A stretch of DNA of 64,000 bases from Haloferula helveola (GTDB lineage: Bacteria; Verrucomicrobiota; Verrucomicrobiia; Verrucomicrobiales; Akkermansiaceae). Below, piece after piece: positions 26,456-35,296 of the stretch. The stretch lies in the NCBI RefSeq assembly GCF_037076345.1, contig NZ_AP024702.1, positions 5,146,001 through 5,210,000 of the forward strand. The letters run 5' to 3'. The notes under the pieces were generated by a model that was given only the letters and a program-made list of their open reading frames with translations, was not told the origin of the DNA and searched no databases. Made by a program: the position numbers and the translations under genes. The number at the start of each line of letters is the position of its first letter. The first letter of the stretch is position 1.

Positions 26456-28006
26456 TCAGCGGGCCGGAAGCCGGTTTTCCGACTTCAGGCTCAGGATCTC
26501 ACGCTGGCTCAGTGCTCCGTGGAAAATCGAGAGTTCATCGACTTCCCCCCGGAAGAACGAACCATGAGAAGCGAAACGCCCATCCGCAGTGGTCACGTTT
26601 CGCCCGACCCAGACTCCGTGGGTCGCGGTGTTGATACGGGTCTTCACCTTCTGCAACGTGCGGCTGGAAAGGGATTCCAGTTCGCCGTCGATGTAGACCA
26701 CGACATGGGTTCCGACGTCCGGCTGCGAGCCTTCGTAGAGAACCACCGCGACATGATGCCACTCGCCATCCCGCAGGTCGGTGGCACCCACGATCTGCCC
26801 TCCGTGCAGGCCGACGCGGAGTCCGCCGACGAGGCCCTCCTCTTCCAGCGGATTCACGGAAATCTGCCAGACCTCACCCCATCCTTCGCTGCGCCAATGA
26901 CCCCAGGAGACGATTCCGAAACCCTGCTTGATCGAGAAGTCCTCGGGAACCTTGACCCAGAAGCAGACGGTCCGCGGATCCGCGCCTCCGATGCCACGGA
27001 AGCCTGACTCAAGGTATCCGCCCTTGCCGTCGAGTGCCAGCGCCTCGCCGAAAACGCCGTCCACCCACTCGGGTGACTGCCCGTGGCTCTCCGCGTGGAA
27101 GACCATCGGATCACCTTCGGGATCGGACTCGGAGAAGTGCCCATTGCCCTCGTCGAACCGCCAGAGGATGCCGGAAGGAGTCTCGCGGTGCAGTGGCGGA
27201 AGCTTGGTGTAGAAGGCGGTGCTATCGGCCACCATTGTGGTGGCATCCCCGAAACGCAGCGCGTTGGCCTTGGTCAGACGGACCTTCGGACCGCTATCCG
27301 GCACCGCTTCGACCTCGCCGTCGAGAACGTGGGTTTCAACCTCACCGTCATCGGTCACGGCAACGCCGAACTCGGTGCCGAGATCGATCACCTTGCCCTT
27401 GGGAGTTGCGACTTCGAAGCCATGACCGGCTTCAGTGACCCGCATCACGACGCGGCCACGATTCAGGACCGCACGCATCGGTCCGTCGAAACGAAGCTCG
27501 GCTGGGCCCTCAAGAACCATCGTCCCCTTGTCTCCAACCTGAAGCTCGGCAAGTCCGGATTCGAAGATCACCGAGTCCCCGGCGACGAGTGCGGTGCCCG
27601 CCTTTACGAGTGATCCTTCGGGAACACTCTCGGTGCGTTGGATGGTTGCCATCACCGGGCCGCGGTTCTCAGGCAGAAGAAGCCACGAGAGAAAGAGTCC
27701 GATCACCACGGTAGCGGCGACCGCCATTCCATAACGGGCCGCCTGGCGGATGCGGATGCGCTGACGGACGCCTGCGACAAAATCCTCGCGGTCGGCGTGT
27801 CGGACCGCACCCTCGACCGCTTGGAAGCGGCGCTCCCTTCTGAGGTCGTCTTCGAGGGCCGGACCGATGAGGCCGTCGATCTCCGCGAGTTCGACGAAAC
27901 GGCGGAGTGCCTCCGGATCCGCCTTGAGTTGACGGATGACCTCCTCAACCTCGCCGGGATCAGCGGTGTTCGCGAGGATTCGTGCAATGGCTTCCTCCGG
28001 TTTCAT
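26456..28006 (-). CDS. FecR-LamG putative anti-sigma protein
   Basis: 516 residues from ATG 28006. The cytoplasmic N-terminus (about 1-90, helical, rich in Glu/Arg) could bind the sigma factor. It is followed by one transmembrane helix (YGMAVAATVVIGLFLSWLLL), then a FecR-like domain (about 140-240, GKVIDLGTEFGVAVTDDGEVETHVLDGEVEAV) and a LamG/concanavalin-like domain (about 300-500, LALDGKGGYLES, WHHVAVVLYEG, GEVDELSIFHGALSQREIL). The sigma factor stop overlaps this start (ATGA), so the pair is coupled. The gene combination is a hallmark of PVC bacteria. The domain layout suggests a membrane-bound sigma regulator that senses a polysaccharide; the ligand is unknown. Confidence 0.88.
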   Translation of the reverse strand: MKPEEAIARILANTADPGEVEEVIRQLKADPEALRRFVELAEIDGLIGPALEDDLRRERRFQAVEGAVRHADREDFVAGVRQRIRIRQAARYGMAVAATVVIGLFLSWLLLPENRGPVMATIQRTESVPEGSLVKAGTALVAGDSVIFESGLAELQVGDKGTMVLEGPAELRFDGPMRAVLNRGRVVMRVTEAGHGFEVATPKGKVIDLGTEFGVAVTDDGEVETHVLDGEVEAVPDSGPKVRLTKANALRFGDATTMVADSTAFYTKLPPLHRETPSGILWRFDEGNGHFSESDPEGDPMVFHAESHGQSPEWVDGVFGEALALDGKGGYLESGFRGIGGADPRTVCFWVKVPEDFSIKQGFGIVSWGHWRSEGWGEVWQISVNPLEEEGLVGGLRVGLHGGQIVGATDLRDGEWHHVAVVLYEGSQPDVGTHVVVYIDGELESLSSRTLQKVKTRINTATHGVWVGRNVTTADGRFASHGSFFRGEVDELSIFHGALSQREILSLKSENRLPAR

Positions 28007-28542
28007 GACAGGCTGCTTCGGGTTTGCTTCTTCACGCACTCGGCAAGCGACTCCCGGAGGCGGTGGAGTTGCATGGTGAGTGCCGAATACCCCCTGCCGC
28101 TCTCCGATGCCAGTTCGCGCACCGTCTGTCCGACCACGTAGCGCTGCTGGAGCAGTTGGCGCGCCGGGCCGTCGACGCGACTGAGGCACTCGCGCAGGGC
28201 GTCGAGCCGCCCTCCTTCGTGGCGCTCCGACTCACGGGCTTCGACCGGATCCATCAATAGTTGGAGTTCCTCACTGCCGCCGATGCACTGCTCTCGGCGT
28301 TTCCGGATGAAATTTCGGAGGTGATTGACTGCAATTCCACGAAGCCAGGTTCCGACGCTCGAGTCGCCACGGAATTTCCTGAGTCCACGGTAGGCGGTAA
28401 CGAAAACGTCCTGAGCCAGGTCATCGGCCGCGGTCCAGTCGCGCACCCGCGCCCGGAAAAAGCCCCGGATCCAGCCCTCGTGCTCGCGGACCAGGTCATT
28501 GAAGTCCTCCGGACGGAGGGGTTTTCGGGGCGTCGGACTCAT
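28003..28542 (-). CDS. ECF sigma factor, Rhodopirellula/Verrucomicrobium type
   Basis: 179-residue RNA polymerase sigma factor from ATG 28542. Region 2 reads LAQDVFVTAYRGLRKFRGD then VGTWLRGIAVNHLRNFIRKR, and region 4 is RQLLQQRYVVGQTVRELASESG then ALTMQLHRLRESL, with the -35-binding helix-turn-helix. It is coupled to the FecR-LamG gene and divergent, over 179 bp, from the sulfatase gene. A two-part motif occurs before both the sulfatase gene and the next secreted-protein gene, a plausible regulon of this factor. That link is inference from motif and position. Confidence 0.9.
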   Translation of the reverse strand: MSPTPRKPLRPEDFNDLVREHEGWIRGFFRARVRDWTAADDLAQDVFVTAYRGLRKFRGDSSVGTWLRGIAVNHLRNFIRKRREQCIGGSEELQLLMDPVEARESERHEGGRLDALRECLSRVDGPARQLLQQRYVVGQTVRELASESGRGYSALTMQLHRLRESLAECVKKQTRSSLS

Positions 28543-28653
28543 GGATTTGCGGAAGGAAACTCCCTCCACAGAACGAGTGTGGCGGGCAGCGCAAAGTAAC
28601 ACCCGAAAAAACCAGTGATGACCGGCCTGCTTGAATCGGGCGGCCTCCTGAAG

Positions 28654-28690
28654 TTTGCAGTGCTAAAAACGACGAGACGCGACACCTAGG
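28654..28690 (+). promoter_or_regulatory. Promoter-like two-part motif before the sulfatase gene
   Basis: TTTGCAGTG (28654-28662), 13 bp, then GACGCGACACC (28676-28686) followed by TAGG, about 35 bp before the sulfatase ATG. The same two parts at the same spacing recur at 30323-30355 before the next gene. The layout fits a -35/-10 pair with the start site near the end of the motif. Whether the adjacent ECF sigma factor reads it is not shown. Confidence 0.45.
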
Positions 28691-28721
28691 TTCCAAGACC
28701 CGCCTTCAGACCCCAAAACCC

Positions 28722-30299
28722 ATGATTTCCTCCTGTCTCCGTCTTCTGGCCGCTCTGGCGCTGGCCGTTCCCATCGTTGGACCGACTTTGGCGCGACCGG
28801 CGCGACCGAACATCCTCTTCATCTTCTCGGATGATCACAGACACGAACTGTTGGGAAAGGTGAACCCTTCGATCCGGACCCCCGCGCTGGACGCGCTGGC
28901 CGACTCCGGCGTCCGGTTCTCGCACGCGTTCGCAACCACGGCGATCTGCTCCCCCGCCCGCGCGGCCGTTCTTTCCGGGCTCTACGGCACTCGAAACGGC
29001 GTGCCGACCCTGTCGGATCCGCTGAAGTATCCGGCCGCGACCTTCGTTCACGACCTGGCTGAGGCCGGTTATCGGACCGCGCAGGCAGGCAAGTGGCATC
29101 TCGGCACCACTCCGCAAGCCGCCGGCTTCGCCCAATGGGCACGGATCAATTCCAACGGGTCGTGGTTCAACCGGAACATCAATACCAACATCCCCGGGGT
29201 CGCGGGAGGACTTGGAGGAACCTTTTACGAAACCTTCATGGCGGATGTCGTGATCGACTGGATCGCCGACCACACCGCGAACCATGCCGACGAGCCGTTC
29301 TTCATGTGGTGGTGCAACCAGGTGCCGCATGTCGACGGATCTCTCAAGTATCCGGATGTCAAAACCGATCCCGCCAACAAGGTCCAGCATACCCCTTGGG
29401 GCAGCTCTGGCGGATTCCGGGCAACTTACGATGTGGGCGACATGACGGTTCCCGGGAACTGGAGTGATAGCCTTTCGACCAAGCCGCCCTATCTCGCGAC
29501 CTCACGATTTGTCACCAAGTCGGCAACCGAGGATTACGGTGGTCCGGGTGGATACACGAATCCCGCCGCAGGGGTCCGCAACGCGACCGTCGGAGAGGAC
29601 AACGTCCAGCAGCACCAGCTGGAATACAACGCGGCGATCACCGCGCTCGATGCCGAGATCGGACGGGTGCTCTCGCGTCTCGACGATCCGAATAGCGATG
29701 GCGACAGTTCCGACTCGATCGCGAACAACACGTGGATCGTCTTCATGGGCGACAACGGATGGCAGACCGGTCATCACAAGTTCACCTCCAAGGTGCTCGC
29801 CTACGAGGAGGCGTGCCGGATTCCGCTTCTCGTCAAAGGTCCGGGAGTGACGCCGCGGGTCGAGTCGAAGATCACGCTGAACATCGATGTGACTCCGATG
29901 TTCTACAGGATCGCGGGTCTCGATGTCCCCGGGTATCTGCAGGGAAAGGACCTGAAGGAACTCGTTGCGGATCCCGGCGTTCCGTGGCGAGAGCGCTTCT
30001 ACTACGAGGCGGTGGTCGATGAGTCGTCGCTCGACGCCGAGCCTCACGACGCGGTCCGGACGGAGCAGTTCAAACTGATCCGCACCTATGCGTCGCGCAC
30101 GGATGCCGCGAACAACACGAACGTGACGTTCGAGGAGTTGTACGATCTCGATACCGATCCGGGCGAACTCGTCAATCTAGCGAGCGACCCCGCCTTTGCC
30201 ACGGTGAAAGGCAATCTCGTCACCGCACTGGAAGAGGAGAAGGCGGCGATCGCTTCGAGTCCGGCGCCGATTGCGAGGCGGAATCGGTCCGCGGAGTGA
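28722..30299 (+). CDS. Secreted S1-type sulfatase
   Basis: 525-residue sulfatase with a signal peptide (LAALALAVPIVGPTLA). Metal ligands Asp37 and Asp38 (NILFIFSDDHRHELLG), formylglycine site Cys76 in CSPARAAVLSG (the C-x-P-x-R form), GKWHLGTTP, and a late MGDNGWQTGHHK. The Cys type needs a formylglycine-generating enzyme, none of which is in this window. Substrate unknown; S1 sulfatases of this kind desulfate algal or animal polysaccharides. No carbohydrate-active partner except a distant malQ. It diverges from the ECF sigma gene and precedes an 800-residue secreted protein by 119 bp. Confidence 0.92.
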   Translation: MISSCLRLLAALALAVPIVGPTLARPARPNILFIFSDDHRHELLGKVNPSIRTPALDALADSGVRFSHAFATTAICSPARAAVLSGLYGTRNGVPTLSDPLKYPAATFVHDLAEAGYRTAQAGKWHLGTTPQAAGFAQWARINSNGSWFNRNINTNIPGVAGGLGGTFYETFMADVVIDWIADHTANHADEPFFMWWCNQVPHVDGSLKYPDVKTDPANKVQHTPWGSSGGFRATYDVGDMTVPGNWSDSLSTKPPYLATSRFVTKSATEDYGGPGGYTNPAAGVRNATVGEDNVQQHQLEYNAAITALDAEIGRVLSRLDDPNSDGDSSDSIANNTWIVFMGDNGWQTGHHKFTSKVLAYEEACRIPLLVKGPGVTPRVESKITLNIDVTPMFYRIAGLDVPGYLQGKDLKELVADPGVPWRERFYYEAVVDESSLDAEPHDAVRTEQFKLIRTYASRTDAANNTNVTFEELYDLDTDPGELVNLASDPAFATVKGNLVTALEEEKAAIASSPAPIARRNRSAE

Positions 30300-30322
30300 C
30301 AGCGGCTTCTGGGTGCAAAAGT

Positions 30323-30359
30323 TTTGATGTGTCACATTAATCTGGACGCGACACCGTAG
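30323..30359 (+). promoter_or_regulatory. Promoter-like two-part motif and 17-bp palindrome
   Basis: TTTGATGTG (30323-30331), 13 bp, then GACGCGACACC (30345-30355) and GTAG, about 60 bp before the ATG of the 800-residue protein gene. Part and spacing match the motif before the sulfatase gene. Overlapping it, 30324-30340 reads TTGATGTG-T-CACATTAA, a palindrome with seven of eight arm positions matched, so a dimeric regulator may also bind here. Confidence 0.45.
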
Positions 30360-30418
30360 CAGTGTCCGGAGCGCCGCAGTGTTTGCCCGGATGGCAACGA
30401 CCCAAATCCCTCACGACC

Positions 30419-32821
30419 ATGCTTCGTCATACAGTCCTTCTCCTCGCATCGAGTTTCGCCATTGCTGAGCCGGTCCATTTGTCCGGGATCTACCCGCAGC
30501 TGGCCATGTTCAACGAGGAGGGTGAGTGTGGCACCGGCGCGGTGGTTCCGTGGGCCGACCGGCTATGGGTGATCACCTACGCGCCCCACTATCCGAAGGG
30601 GTCGACCGACAAGCTTTACGAAATCACCCCGTCGCTGGAGCAGATCATCCGACCGGAGTCGATCGGAGGAACCCCTGCCAACCGGATGATCCACAAGGAT
30701 TCCGGGCAACTCTTCATCGGTCCTTACGCGATCGACTCGGATCGAAACGTTCGCACGATTCCCTACTCGGAGATGTTCGGGCGGCCAACCGGCAACGCGA
30801 GGCATCTGACGGATCCCCAAGGCAAAATCCTTTTCGCAACGATGGAGGAAGGAATTTACGAGGTGGATGTGAAATCGCTCGAGGTGACCGAACTCTGGGG
30901 CGACGAAGCGATGAAGGACAGCCCGCGAAAGGCCGGGCTGCCGGGATACCACGGCAAAGGTTTCTACTCCGGCCAAGGTGTCTACGTTTATGCAAACAAC
31001 GGGGAGCACGGCCCCGGCGCCCGCAAGCGACCAGACGTGTCGTCGGGCGTGCTCGCCGAGTGGGATGGTGTGGCGGATCACTGGAAGATCGTCCGTCGCA
31101 ACCAGTTCACCGAAGTCACCGGTCCCGGAGGCATCCACGGCAATTCCGATCCGGCGACCGACCCGATCTGGGCCGTGGGTTGGGATCACAAATCGCTGCT
31201 GCTCGGGCTGCGCACGGCGGACGAAGGCTGGCGCTTTTTCCGGATGCCGAAAGGCTCGCACTCCTACGACGGCGCCCACGGGTGGAACACCGAGTGGCCG
31301 CGAATTCGAGATATCGGTGAGGACGAACTCCTGATGACGATGCATGGCACGTTCTGGAAGTTCCCGAAGGACTTCGGAGCGGGCACGTTGACCGGGATCC
31401 GACCGCGATCGAACTATCTCAAGGTCATTGGCGACTTCTGTCGGTGGAACGACCGGTTGGTTTTCGGCTGCGACGACACCGCGAAAAACGAATTCCTGAA
31501 CAAGCGAAAAGCGAAGGGCGAAGTGGCGGCTCCGCAGTCCCAGTCGAACCTGTGGTTCGTCGAACCGGAGCAACTCGACCAACTGGGTCCGGCAATCGGA
31601 CGCGGGGCGGTGTGGCTGGATGAAGATGTCGCAGCGGGCAAAGCCTCTGACCCTTACCTTTTTGCCGGGTATCCGATCCGCGGGCTTCACGTCCATCATC
31701 GATCCGACAAGCCCGCCACGATTTTCGTCGAGACTGGTGACGGATCCGGCGAGTGGACGGCGGAACGGGAGGTCGAGGTCGCTCCCAACGGCTATCGCTT
31801 CGTCAGCTTTGACCGGAAGGTAGAAGGCGAGTGGATCCGGCTTCGAAGCGAAACTCCGCTCGTCGGGTGCTCCGCCGTTTTCACCTATCGTTCGGAGGAT
31901 TCCCGCGAGGACGAGGCCGATCCGATGTTCGCGGGCTTGGCGAAGTCTGGAGAAGCCCACACGGGTGGGATCGTGCGTGCGCGTGGCGGAGGGATGAAGA
32001 CGCTGTCCTTCGCGGCGCTCGGCTCGAACGGTAAGCCCGCTGGCTACTACGAATTGAACGCCGAGTTGAAGCTGAAGCGTGTCGATGATACTGAACTCGA
32101 TGAGTACACGCGCAACCGGGCGGCGATTCCCAAAGATGTCCTATCCATGGATGCCGCATCCGTGATCTACACCGACGATGAGGGCAAGCGCTGGCGCCTG
32201 CCGAAGGGCGCAGCCCCGGAGGATGGCGATCCATTTTCGAGCTATCGCATTGCCCGGGAAGTGGCGACCGAGCGCGACCTCCTTCATGTTGAGGGAAGCT
32301 TTTATGAGCTGCCCGCGCGCAATGCCGGGGGCATCTCGAAGGTTCGGCCGGTCGCGACGCATCACCGCCGGGTTCACGATTTCTGTTCCTATCGGGGGCT
32401 CTTCATCATGTCCGGAGTGGCGACTGATGCTCCTGCCAACAATCCGCACATCCTTCGCTCCGACGATGGCAAGGTGGCCTTGTGGGCCGGCGCGATCGAC
32501 GACGCTTGGAAGCTTGGAAAGCCGCGTGGCGAAGGCGGGCCTTGGGCCGATTCGGAGGTGAAGGCGGGTGTCCCTTCGGACCCCTACCTCATTACGGCTT
32601 ATGACCGGAAGTCGTTGGAACTCGCACTTGCCGAAGGCTCGGCAACCATCACGGCGCAGATCGATGTTCATGGCGATGGCACCTGGGTTCCTTACGAAAG
32701 CTTCAGCGTGAGCGCAGGAACGTCCGCGCGCCACGAGTTCCCGGAGGCCTTCTCTGCCTACTGGATCCGCTTTGTTGCCAACAAGGACTGCCGCGCGACC
32801 GCGCTGCTGAGCTACCGTTGA
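30419..32821 (+). CDS. Large secreted protein, function unknown
   Basis: 800 residues from ATG 30419 with a signal peptide (MLRHTVLLLASSFAIAEPVH). No family was recognised. The first 400 residues show repeated short blades with Trp/Gly turns (LWVITYAPHYPKGS, IWAVGWDHKSLLLGLRT, ELLMTMHGTFWKFP) that suggest a beta-propeller. The middle and end contain two similar blocks ending in sandwich-like strands (DPYLFAGYPIRGLHVHH and DPYLITAYDRKSLELAL; FRVSFDR- and WIRF-type strands). The two blocks look like an internal duplication of a propeller-sandwich unit. It is linked to the sulfatase by position and a shared motif, so a role in glycan binding or cleavage is possible but unproven. It converges on malQ with no gap. 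Confidence 0.75.
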   Translation: MLRHTVLLLASSFAIAEPVHLSGIYPQLAMFNEEGECGTGAVVPWADRLWVITYAPHYPKGSTDKLYEITPSLEQIIRPESIGGTPANRMIHKDSGQLFIGPYAIDSDRNVRTIPYSEMFGRPTGNARHLTDPQGKILFATMEEGIYEVDVKSLEVTELWGDEAMKDSPRKAGLPGYHGKGFYSGQGVYVYANNGEHGPGARKRPDVSSGVLAEWDGVADHWKIVRRNQFTEVTGPGGIHGNSDPATDPIWAVGWDHKSLLLGLRTADEGWRFFRMPKGSHSYDGAHGWNTEWPRIRDIGEDELLMTMHGTFWKFPKDFGAGTLTGIRPRSNYLKVIGDFCRWNDRLVFGCDDTAKNEFLNKRKAKGEVAAPQSQSNLWFVEPEQLDQLGPAIGRGAVWLDEDVAAGKASDPYLFAGYPIRGLHVHHRSDKPATIFVETGDGSGEWTAEREVEVAPNGYRFVSFDRKVEGEWIRLRSETPLVGCSAVFTYRSEDSREDEADPMFAGLAKSGEAHTGGIVRARGGGMKTLSFAALGSNGKPAGYYELNAELKLKRVDDTELDEYTRNRAAIPKDVLSMDAASVIYTDDEGKRWRLPKGAAPEDGDPFSSYRIAREVATERDLLHVEGSFYELPARNAGGISKVRPVATHHRRVHDFCSYRGLFIMSGVATDAPANNPHILRSDDGKVALWAGAIDDAWKLGKPRGEGGPWADSEVKAGVPSDPYLITAYDRKSLELALAEGSATITAQIDVHGDGTWVPYESFSVSAGTSARHEFPEAFSAYWIRFVANKDCRATALLSYR

Positions 32822-34453
32822 TTAGCGATTCCCCTTCCGGATGGCCTCCGCAAGTCGTGCCCACTCGGAGCGCCCGGCACAGTCCTTGGCGCTCCATGGC
32901 AGGTAGAAGGTCCAGTTGGCCGATCCGACGGTGCCCGGGCTGTTGATCCGGTCCGTCATGCCGAACAGGTCGGTGACCATGATCGCGGCGTAGCGGGAGT
33001 TGCAGGCCATCAATGCGTCGATCAGGGCCCACAACTTGTCGTCATCGAACTCTCCGAGACCCTCGATGCCGCCGAAGTCGGCAAGGCGCTTCAATCCGGC
33101 AGCGGTCTCGATCCGGTCGTCCTCGTCGTCATTGGCGGCGGAGGCACGACGATGGAAGTCCGCCCACATGGCCGGAATCGAGTCATGGTCGTGGGTCGCA
33201 TAGGTGGCGAACGAGGTCTCGGGGATCTCGTCACCCGGGATGACCTTGCCTTTCTTGTCGAAGTCCCAATGCGGAATGCGGAAGCCACAGATGCCGAGGG
33301 AGTAGAGATGTGGCCGCACGTAGTCAGGCACGCATCCGAGGTCCTCACCGACTACTTCGCCGTCGCCAGCGGCCTGCTGCACCATCTTCAATCGCGTCTC
33401 CCCCTCCGCACGGTTCGCGGCGCAGTGCTTTTTCGTATCGTCGGGTCGTGGAACCCACCGTGGCAGGACTCCCCCGGTTCGCTTCTTCGCCTCTTTCTCG
33501 GAAAGCGGCAGGAACTCCGCATTGCGCTCGGGTTGCCAGGGGAAACCGTAGATGCGGTAGAATCCCAGCACGTGATCGATCCGGAACACGTGGAAGATGT
33601 CGACCAGCTTGCTCACGCGCTGTCGCCACCATGGGAATCCTTCGCGTTCCATCTTGTCCCAGCGGTAGAGTGGAATGCCCCAGTTCTGGCCCCACTTGCG
33701 GATGAAGGCGTCGTGCTTGAAAACCGTCTCAGGCGGCGCTCCTCCGCACCAGTCGAGGTCGAAGTCGTCACGTCCGAAGAACACATCGGCCGAGTTGCGG
33801 CTGACCCCGATCGGGATGTCCCCCATCAGGCGCACGCCACGGCTGTCGGCGAATGTCCGGACCTCCCGCCACTGTCGGAAGCACAACCACTGGATCCACG
33901 CATAGAACGCCCGGAGATCCTCGTGGCCGTCAGCGGCGGCGTTGGCACCATCGACCTGCTGCCACCCTTCGGGCCAGTCTCCCCACCTTTCGGTGCCGGC
34001 CAACTGAACCAAGCTACGAAAGATGCAGTAGTTCTCGAGCCACCCCGATTCCTCCTTGTGGAAGGTGGCGAACTCCTCGTGCAGCGCGGATTCGGCATCA
34101 GGCCACGAATTCCACGCACCCTCAAGCAGAGCCCGCTTCCATTGGCGGGCGTAGTCGTAGTCGACCCGTTCGGAACTCGGAGGAGCCGGGGCCTTGGCAA
34201 GCGATTCCGATGTCACGCCCGGCACGTCCTCCATCGCGAGGTAGACCGGATCCAGCGCGACCGATGAGATCGCATTGTAGGGGCTGTCGTCGCTGCCGGT
34301 CTCGTTGATCGGGAGCAGTTGGATCAGCTTTACCCCGTGAGCTGCGACCAATTCGATCCATTCCCGCATCGAGCGGGTGTCGCCAATTCCCAGTCCCCCT
34401 TCCCGCCTCAGCGAAAAGACCGGCAAGAGCAGGCCTGCGGTGCGGTCGGGCAT
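32822..34453 (-). CDS. malQ: 4-alpha-glucanotransferase (amylomaltase, GH77)
   Basis: Transfers alpha-1,4-glucan segments in maltodextrin or glycogen metabolism. 543 residues. It has GGLGIGDTRSMREWIEL and LLPINETGSDDSPYNAISS at the N-terminus, the nucleophile Asp in FRIDHVLGFYRIYG, the acid/base Glu in VGEDLGCVPDYVR, and the transition-state residues in YATHDHDSIPAMW. The length and motif order are those of bacterial MalQ. No glycogen genes are beside it. The stop codon abuts that of the convergent secreted-protein gene. It follows a methyltransferase gene by 10 bp. Confidence 0.95.
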   Translation of the reverse strand: MPDRTAGLLLPVFSLRREGGLGIGDTRSMREWIELVAAHGVKLIQLLPINETGSDDSPYNAISSVALDPVYLAMEDVPGVTSESLAKAPAPPSSERVDYDYARQWKRALLEGAWNSWPDAESALHEEFATFHKEESGWLENYCIFRSLVQLAGTERWGDWPEGWQQVDGANAAADGHEDLRAFYAWIQWLCFRQWREVRTFADSRGVRLMGDIPIGVSRNSADVFFGRDDFDLDWCGGAPPETVFKHDAFIRKWGQNWGIPLYRWDKMEREGFPWWRQRVSKLVDIFHVFRIDHVLGFYRIYGFPWQPERNAEFLPLSEKEAKKRTGGVLPRWVPRPDDTKKHCAANRAEGETRLKMVQQAAGDGEVVGEDLGCVPDYVRPHLYSLGICGFRIPHWDFDKKGKVIPGDEIPETSFATYATHDHDSIPAMWADFHRRASAANDDEDDRIETAAGLKRLADFGGIEGLGEFDDDKLWALIDALMACNSRYAAIMVTDLFGMTDRINSPGTVGSANWTFYLPWSAKDCAGRSEWARLAEAIRKGNR

Positions 34454-34463
34454 GACACCTTCT

Positions 34464-35066
34464 TCAGGAGAGCTTCGGAGCGATCCGGATGCAGTCCATC
34501 TCGACCTCGAGGCCGAGATCGGGACGCTCTTGCGCGACCCAGGCTTCGATGTCGCTCACCGCCGGGTAGTCCTCGCCTCCGACATTCCGGAAGCAGCGCG
34601 CATCGTCGATGAGCACCACGAAACGCTCCTTCATGCCCGCGAAGATCGCGCGGAGTTCGGGCCATACCGGGGCCTTGAGCTCACCCTGGGCCGTGTCGCC
34701 GCCGGAATAATGACCGTCGAGCCAGAACAAGGTCGGCGCATCCAGCTTGGCCACCACCTCGGGCATCAGCTTGCCGCTGTCGCCGTGGAAAAGTTCGATC
34801 TTCGAAACACCGGCGAAGCGCTTCTTCGCCTCCCCGTAAAACTTGTCGGCCAGCTCGATCGAGTAGATCCGCTCGAAGTACGGGCGCATCATCTCGACGG
34901 TGTCTCCCTTGAAGGTGCCGGTTTCGACAAAAAGCTTCAGGTCGAACCTTTTGGCGTAGTCGAGGTGCATCTCCTGCTTCGCCAGCGGGGGCGGCGGTAC
35001 CGGGCGGCCGTCGGCGATCCACTTCTTGTATTTGCGGCGCTCCTTGAGCTGTTTGAACCAAGCCAT
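34464..35066 (-). CDS. Class I AdoMet-dependent methyltransferase-like protein
   Basis: 200 residues. After a basic helix (AWFKQLKERRKYKKWI) comes a Rossmann core of methyltransferase type: motif I LFVETGTFKGDTVEMM, acidic loop YSIELADKFY, motif II-like IELFHGDSGKLMPEVV, and a metal-binding-like LFWLDGHYSGGDTA with later VLIDDARCF. The D-G-H and D-D-A motifs recall macrocin O-methyltransferase and sugar O-methyltransferases (Methyltransf_24 group). Substrate unknown. It overlaps no gene but is 10 bp from malQ in the same direction. A 230-bp stretch upstream (35067-35296) holds no gene that I can see. Confidence 0.72.
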   Translation of the reverse strand: MAWFKQLKERRKYKKWIADGRPVPPPPLAKQEMHLDYAKRFDLKLFVETGTFKGDTVEMMRPYFERIYSIELADKFYGEAKKRFAGVSKIELFHGDSGKLMPEVVAKLDAPTLFWLDGHYSGGDTAQGELKAPVWPELRAIFAGMKERFVVLIDDARCFRNVGGEDYPAVSDIEAWVAQERPDLGLEVEMDCIRIAPKLS

Positions 35067-35296
35067 CTCTTCCCGGGAAAGCTACGGACCGGCCGCGAGA
35101 CGTCCAAGCGCATTCTCCACAAGCCGATCCCGGTCCTGCCCGTTACGTGCGGAGACGGATGGGGCGCTCCGGAGCGCTTCTCCGGCATGGCCGCTTCCCG
35201 GCCCGACAGTCCAAAGATCCGCCCCGTTTTTCATCGCAACTTCATCGGACCTTCCAATAATCGGCCCCGAATCGTCCTCGTTAGATCCCTTTTACC

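Noticed and set aside
28007-28189. Extra N-terminal codons for the FecR-LamG protein
   Set aside because: They overlap the ECF sigma gene in another frame; the ATGA overlap at 28003-28006 gives the natural start.
35067-35296. A small gene in the 230-bp gap before moxR
   Set aside because: No frame with a sensible start, codon pattern or recognisable product was seen; probably the moxR promoter region.
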